Part shown: positions 7,027 through 7,952 of the stretch, piece by piece | How positions within the stretch are numbered: the stretch's first letter is position 1 | How the letters are laid out: each line of letters begins with the position of its first letter | NCBI GenBank assembly: GCA_025924295.1 | Contig: JAICEG010000245.1 | Location: 1-7,952 of the forward strand | Reading direction: 5' to 3' | Length of the DNA: 7,952 nt | Source: Vicinamibacteria bacterium | Lineage (GTDB): Bacteria; Acidobacteriota; Vicinamibacteria; Vicinamibacterales; UBA2999 | The notes under the pieces: generated by a model | The model's database searches: none | Told to the model about the DNA's origin: nothing | What the model saw: only the letters and a program-made list of their open reading frames with translations | Position numbers and translations under genes: made by a program

Positions 7027-7285
7027 CGAACGCGTCGTCCGGGTAACAGTAGAGCCAACGCTCGCCCGGCTCTGCCGATGCGATGACAGGATGACTGGTG
7101 GCCCGCGCGTGTCGCGTGGCGTGTTTATTCGGGGAACTGTCGCAACAGAGCGTGACGCCGCAGGTCTGGCAGGTGCGCAAGTGCACCCACCGGGAGTGCA
7201 TCTTCACGCACTCCTCGCACTCGTGAGCCTTCGCCGGCTTGATCGCCGTAATGCCGCCGATATGAGTGCACCTGTTGTCTGCCAT
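7016..7285 (-). CDS. Stand-alone ZnF-UBP (ubiquitin-hydrolase-type zinc finger) protein
   Basis: This 89-aa protein consists almost entirely of one UBP-type zinc finger, the fold that binds the ubiquitin C-terminal tail in eukaryotic deubiquitinases. Likely zinc ligands follow the family spacing: C6-T-H8, C23-E-E-C26, C39-Q-T-C42, C47/C48, H55, H59 and H65. Other hallmarks are RWVHLRTCQTCG (32-43), CCDSSPNKHATRH (47-59), SHPVIASAEPGERWLYCY (64-81) and the acidic end DDAF. Short bacterial proteins of this type are common and their role is not established, so a ubiquitin-linked function should not be assumed. The ATG at 7285 places CTH right at the N-terminus as usual in the family, although no strong Shine-Dalgarno precedes it. 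It lies 30 nt behind the alpha/beta hydrolase on the same strand and may share its transcript; it converges on the phosphatase with a 7-nt gap. Confidence 0.9.
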   Translation of the reverse strand: MADNRCTHIGGITAIKPAKAHECEECVKMHSRWVHLRTCQTCGVTLCCDSSPNKHATRHARATSHPVIASAEPGERWLYCYPDDAFAEY

Positions 7286-7315
7286 GGCGTGACCGATCGG
7301 ACTGAGACGACGAGC

Positions 7316-7952
7316 CTAACACGGAGACTCAGATACCCGCTTCAGAAACTCGCTGACAGCCGCCGTCTGTGGAGGAAGGATGTGCCCCGCGTTCTCGATG
7401 AAGGTGACGCTGGCGTTTCGCACGCACCGCTCTACCCGCTCGCGTGTCTCGTTCGAGTTCAGCAGCGCATCGTCACGTCCCACGATCACCTGGACAGGCA
7501 TCGGAAGCGCCGCAAGGTCGCCATCCGTGCAGCGCGGAATCCGCTCCATTCGCGGCCGGAAGCTGCGGAAGACTACGAGGAGCGCGTCCACCATCGGCTT
7601 CGGCAGCGCGTCGGCACGTCCAGTCACGAGTGCAAGAGACTTCATCAGACCCCGTGTGCCAAACAGGCGGAGCACGCCAACCTTCATCAGCAACAGGACG
7701 TTCTGTCCGCCGATTCCAGAGGGAGAAATCAGGGATAGCGAGGCGACGCGATTGGGGCGTCGTATCGCGAAGTCGAGCGCGAGCCATCCGCCGAGCGAGA
7801 TGCCGACGATGCTCGCTTTCTCGATGGCCAGGCCCGCCCACACATCGTCCAGCCATTCGGCATACGCGCACGATGCGAGCGGTGGTCGTGAGGGAGCGCT
7901 GAGGCCTGGCTCACCGATCATGTCGACGGCATGGACACGGAAGTGCTGTGCC
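7316..7952 (-). CDS. Alpha/beta-fold hydrolase, 5' partial
   Basis: This serine hydrolase of unknown substrate is cut by the window end. The frame stays open past the Met at 7921: the residues before it read AQHFRVHAVDMIGEPG, the usual beta-strand and loop preceding the nucleophile region, so the true N-terminus lies outside. Counting from the Met at 7921, the nucleophile elbow is VGISLGGW (39-46, S42), the acid is most likely D151 in VGRDDALL, and the histidine is H180 in ENAGHILPPQ. A variable lid-like helical segment lies at about 75-128. This matches the canonical Ser-Asp-His order. About 212 residues are visible, so roughly 50-80 are missing if the protein has the usual family length. 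It is followed after 30 nt by the ZnF-UBP gene, suggesting co-transcription. Relatives include esterases, haloperoxidase-like proteins and ring-cleavage hydrolases; I cannot choose between them. Confidence 0.9.
   Translation of the reverse strand, partial: AQHFRVHAVDMIGEPGLSAPSRPPLASCAYAEWLDDVWAGLAIEKASIVGISLGGWLALDFAIRRPNRVASLSLISPSGIGGQNVLLLMKVGVLRLFGTRGLMKSLALVTGRADALPKPMVDALLVVFRSFRPRMERIPRCTDGDLAALPMPVQVIVGRDDALLNSNETRERVERCVRNASVTFIENAGHILPPQTAAVSEFLKRVSESPC

Noticed and set aside
7091..7738. 215-codon + strand frame across the ZnF-UBP and hydrolase genes
   Set aside because: It is antisense to two well-supported genes with intact catalytic and zinc-binding motifs; the product is low-complexity and Arg/His-rich.

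Overview
The window is GC-rich and comes from a Gram-negative (diderm) bacterium. It carries a tripartite RND efflux pump with a lipoprotein outer-membrane channel, a small outer-membrane beta-barrel protein, and a PhoD-type phosphatase with a Tat-like leader. A short winged-helix protein, a stand-alone ubiquitin-type zinc finger (ZnF-UBP) and an alpha/beta hydrolase complete the gene set. The mix resembles Acidobacteriota (Vicinamibacteria-like) genomes, but that is an impression from protein style and not a demonstrated placement.

Region 1 (2-4936, + strand) is an efflux operon whose beginning lies outside the window. It holds a MexF/OqxB-like RND permease lacking its first ~85 residues, an OprM/NodT-type outer-membrane factor starting 2 nt after the permease stop, and a 203-aa predicted beta-barrel protein starting 13 nt after the channel gene. 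The periplasmic adaptor expected for such a pump is not present and probably lies upstream. A GC-rich hairpin 6 nt after the last stop may end the transcript.

Region 2 (4937-5375) is an intergenic stretch with a large perfect inverted repeat (13-bp arms, nested second stem). It lies directly upstream of the ribosome-binding site of a 73-aa winged-helix-like protein. A weaker hairpin follows that gene.

Region 3 (5376-7008, + strand) encodes a PhoD-family metallophosphatase. The open frame has only a TTG as its first usual start codon. A convincing twin-arginine signal lies just upstream in the same frame, and the only ATG with a good Shine-Dalgarno sequence (5376) is in a different frame. The gene is therefore frameshifted at its 5' end, mis-sequenced there, or started in an unusual way.

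Region 4 (7016-7952, - strand) converges on the phosphatase. An alpha/beta hydrolase, cut by the window end, is followed 30 nt later by an 89-aa ZnF-UBP protein. The phosphatase and ZnF-UBP stop codons are only 7 nt apart, within a short interrupted dyad.

I see no tRNA, rRNA, CRISPR array, insertion sequence or phage gene. Most of the window is ordinary. The points worth a second look are the broken phosphatase leader, the cysteine-less PhoD metal site, the inverted repeat before the regulator, and the barrel gene attached to the pump operon.
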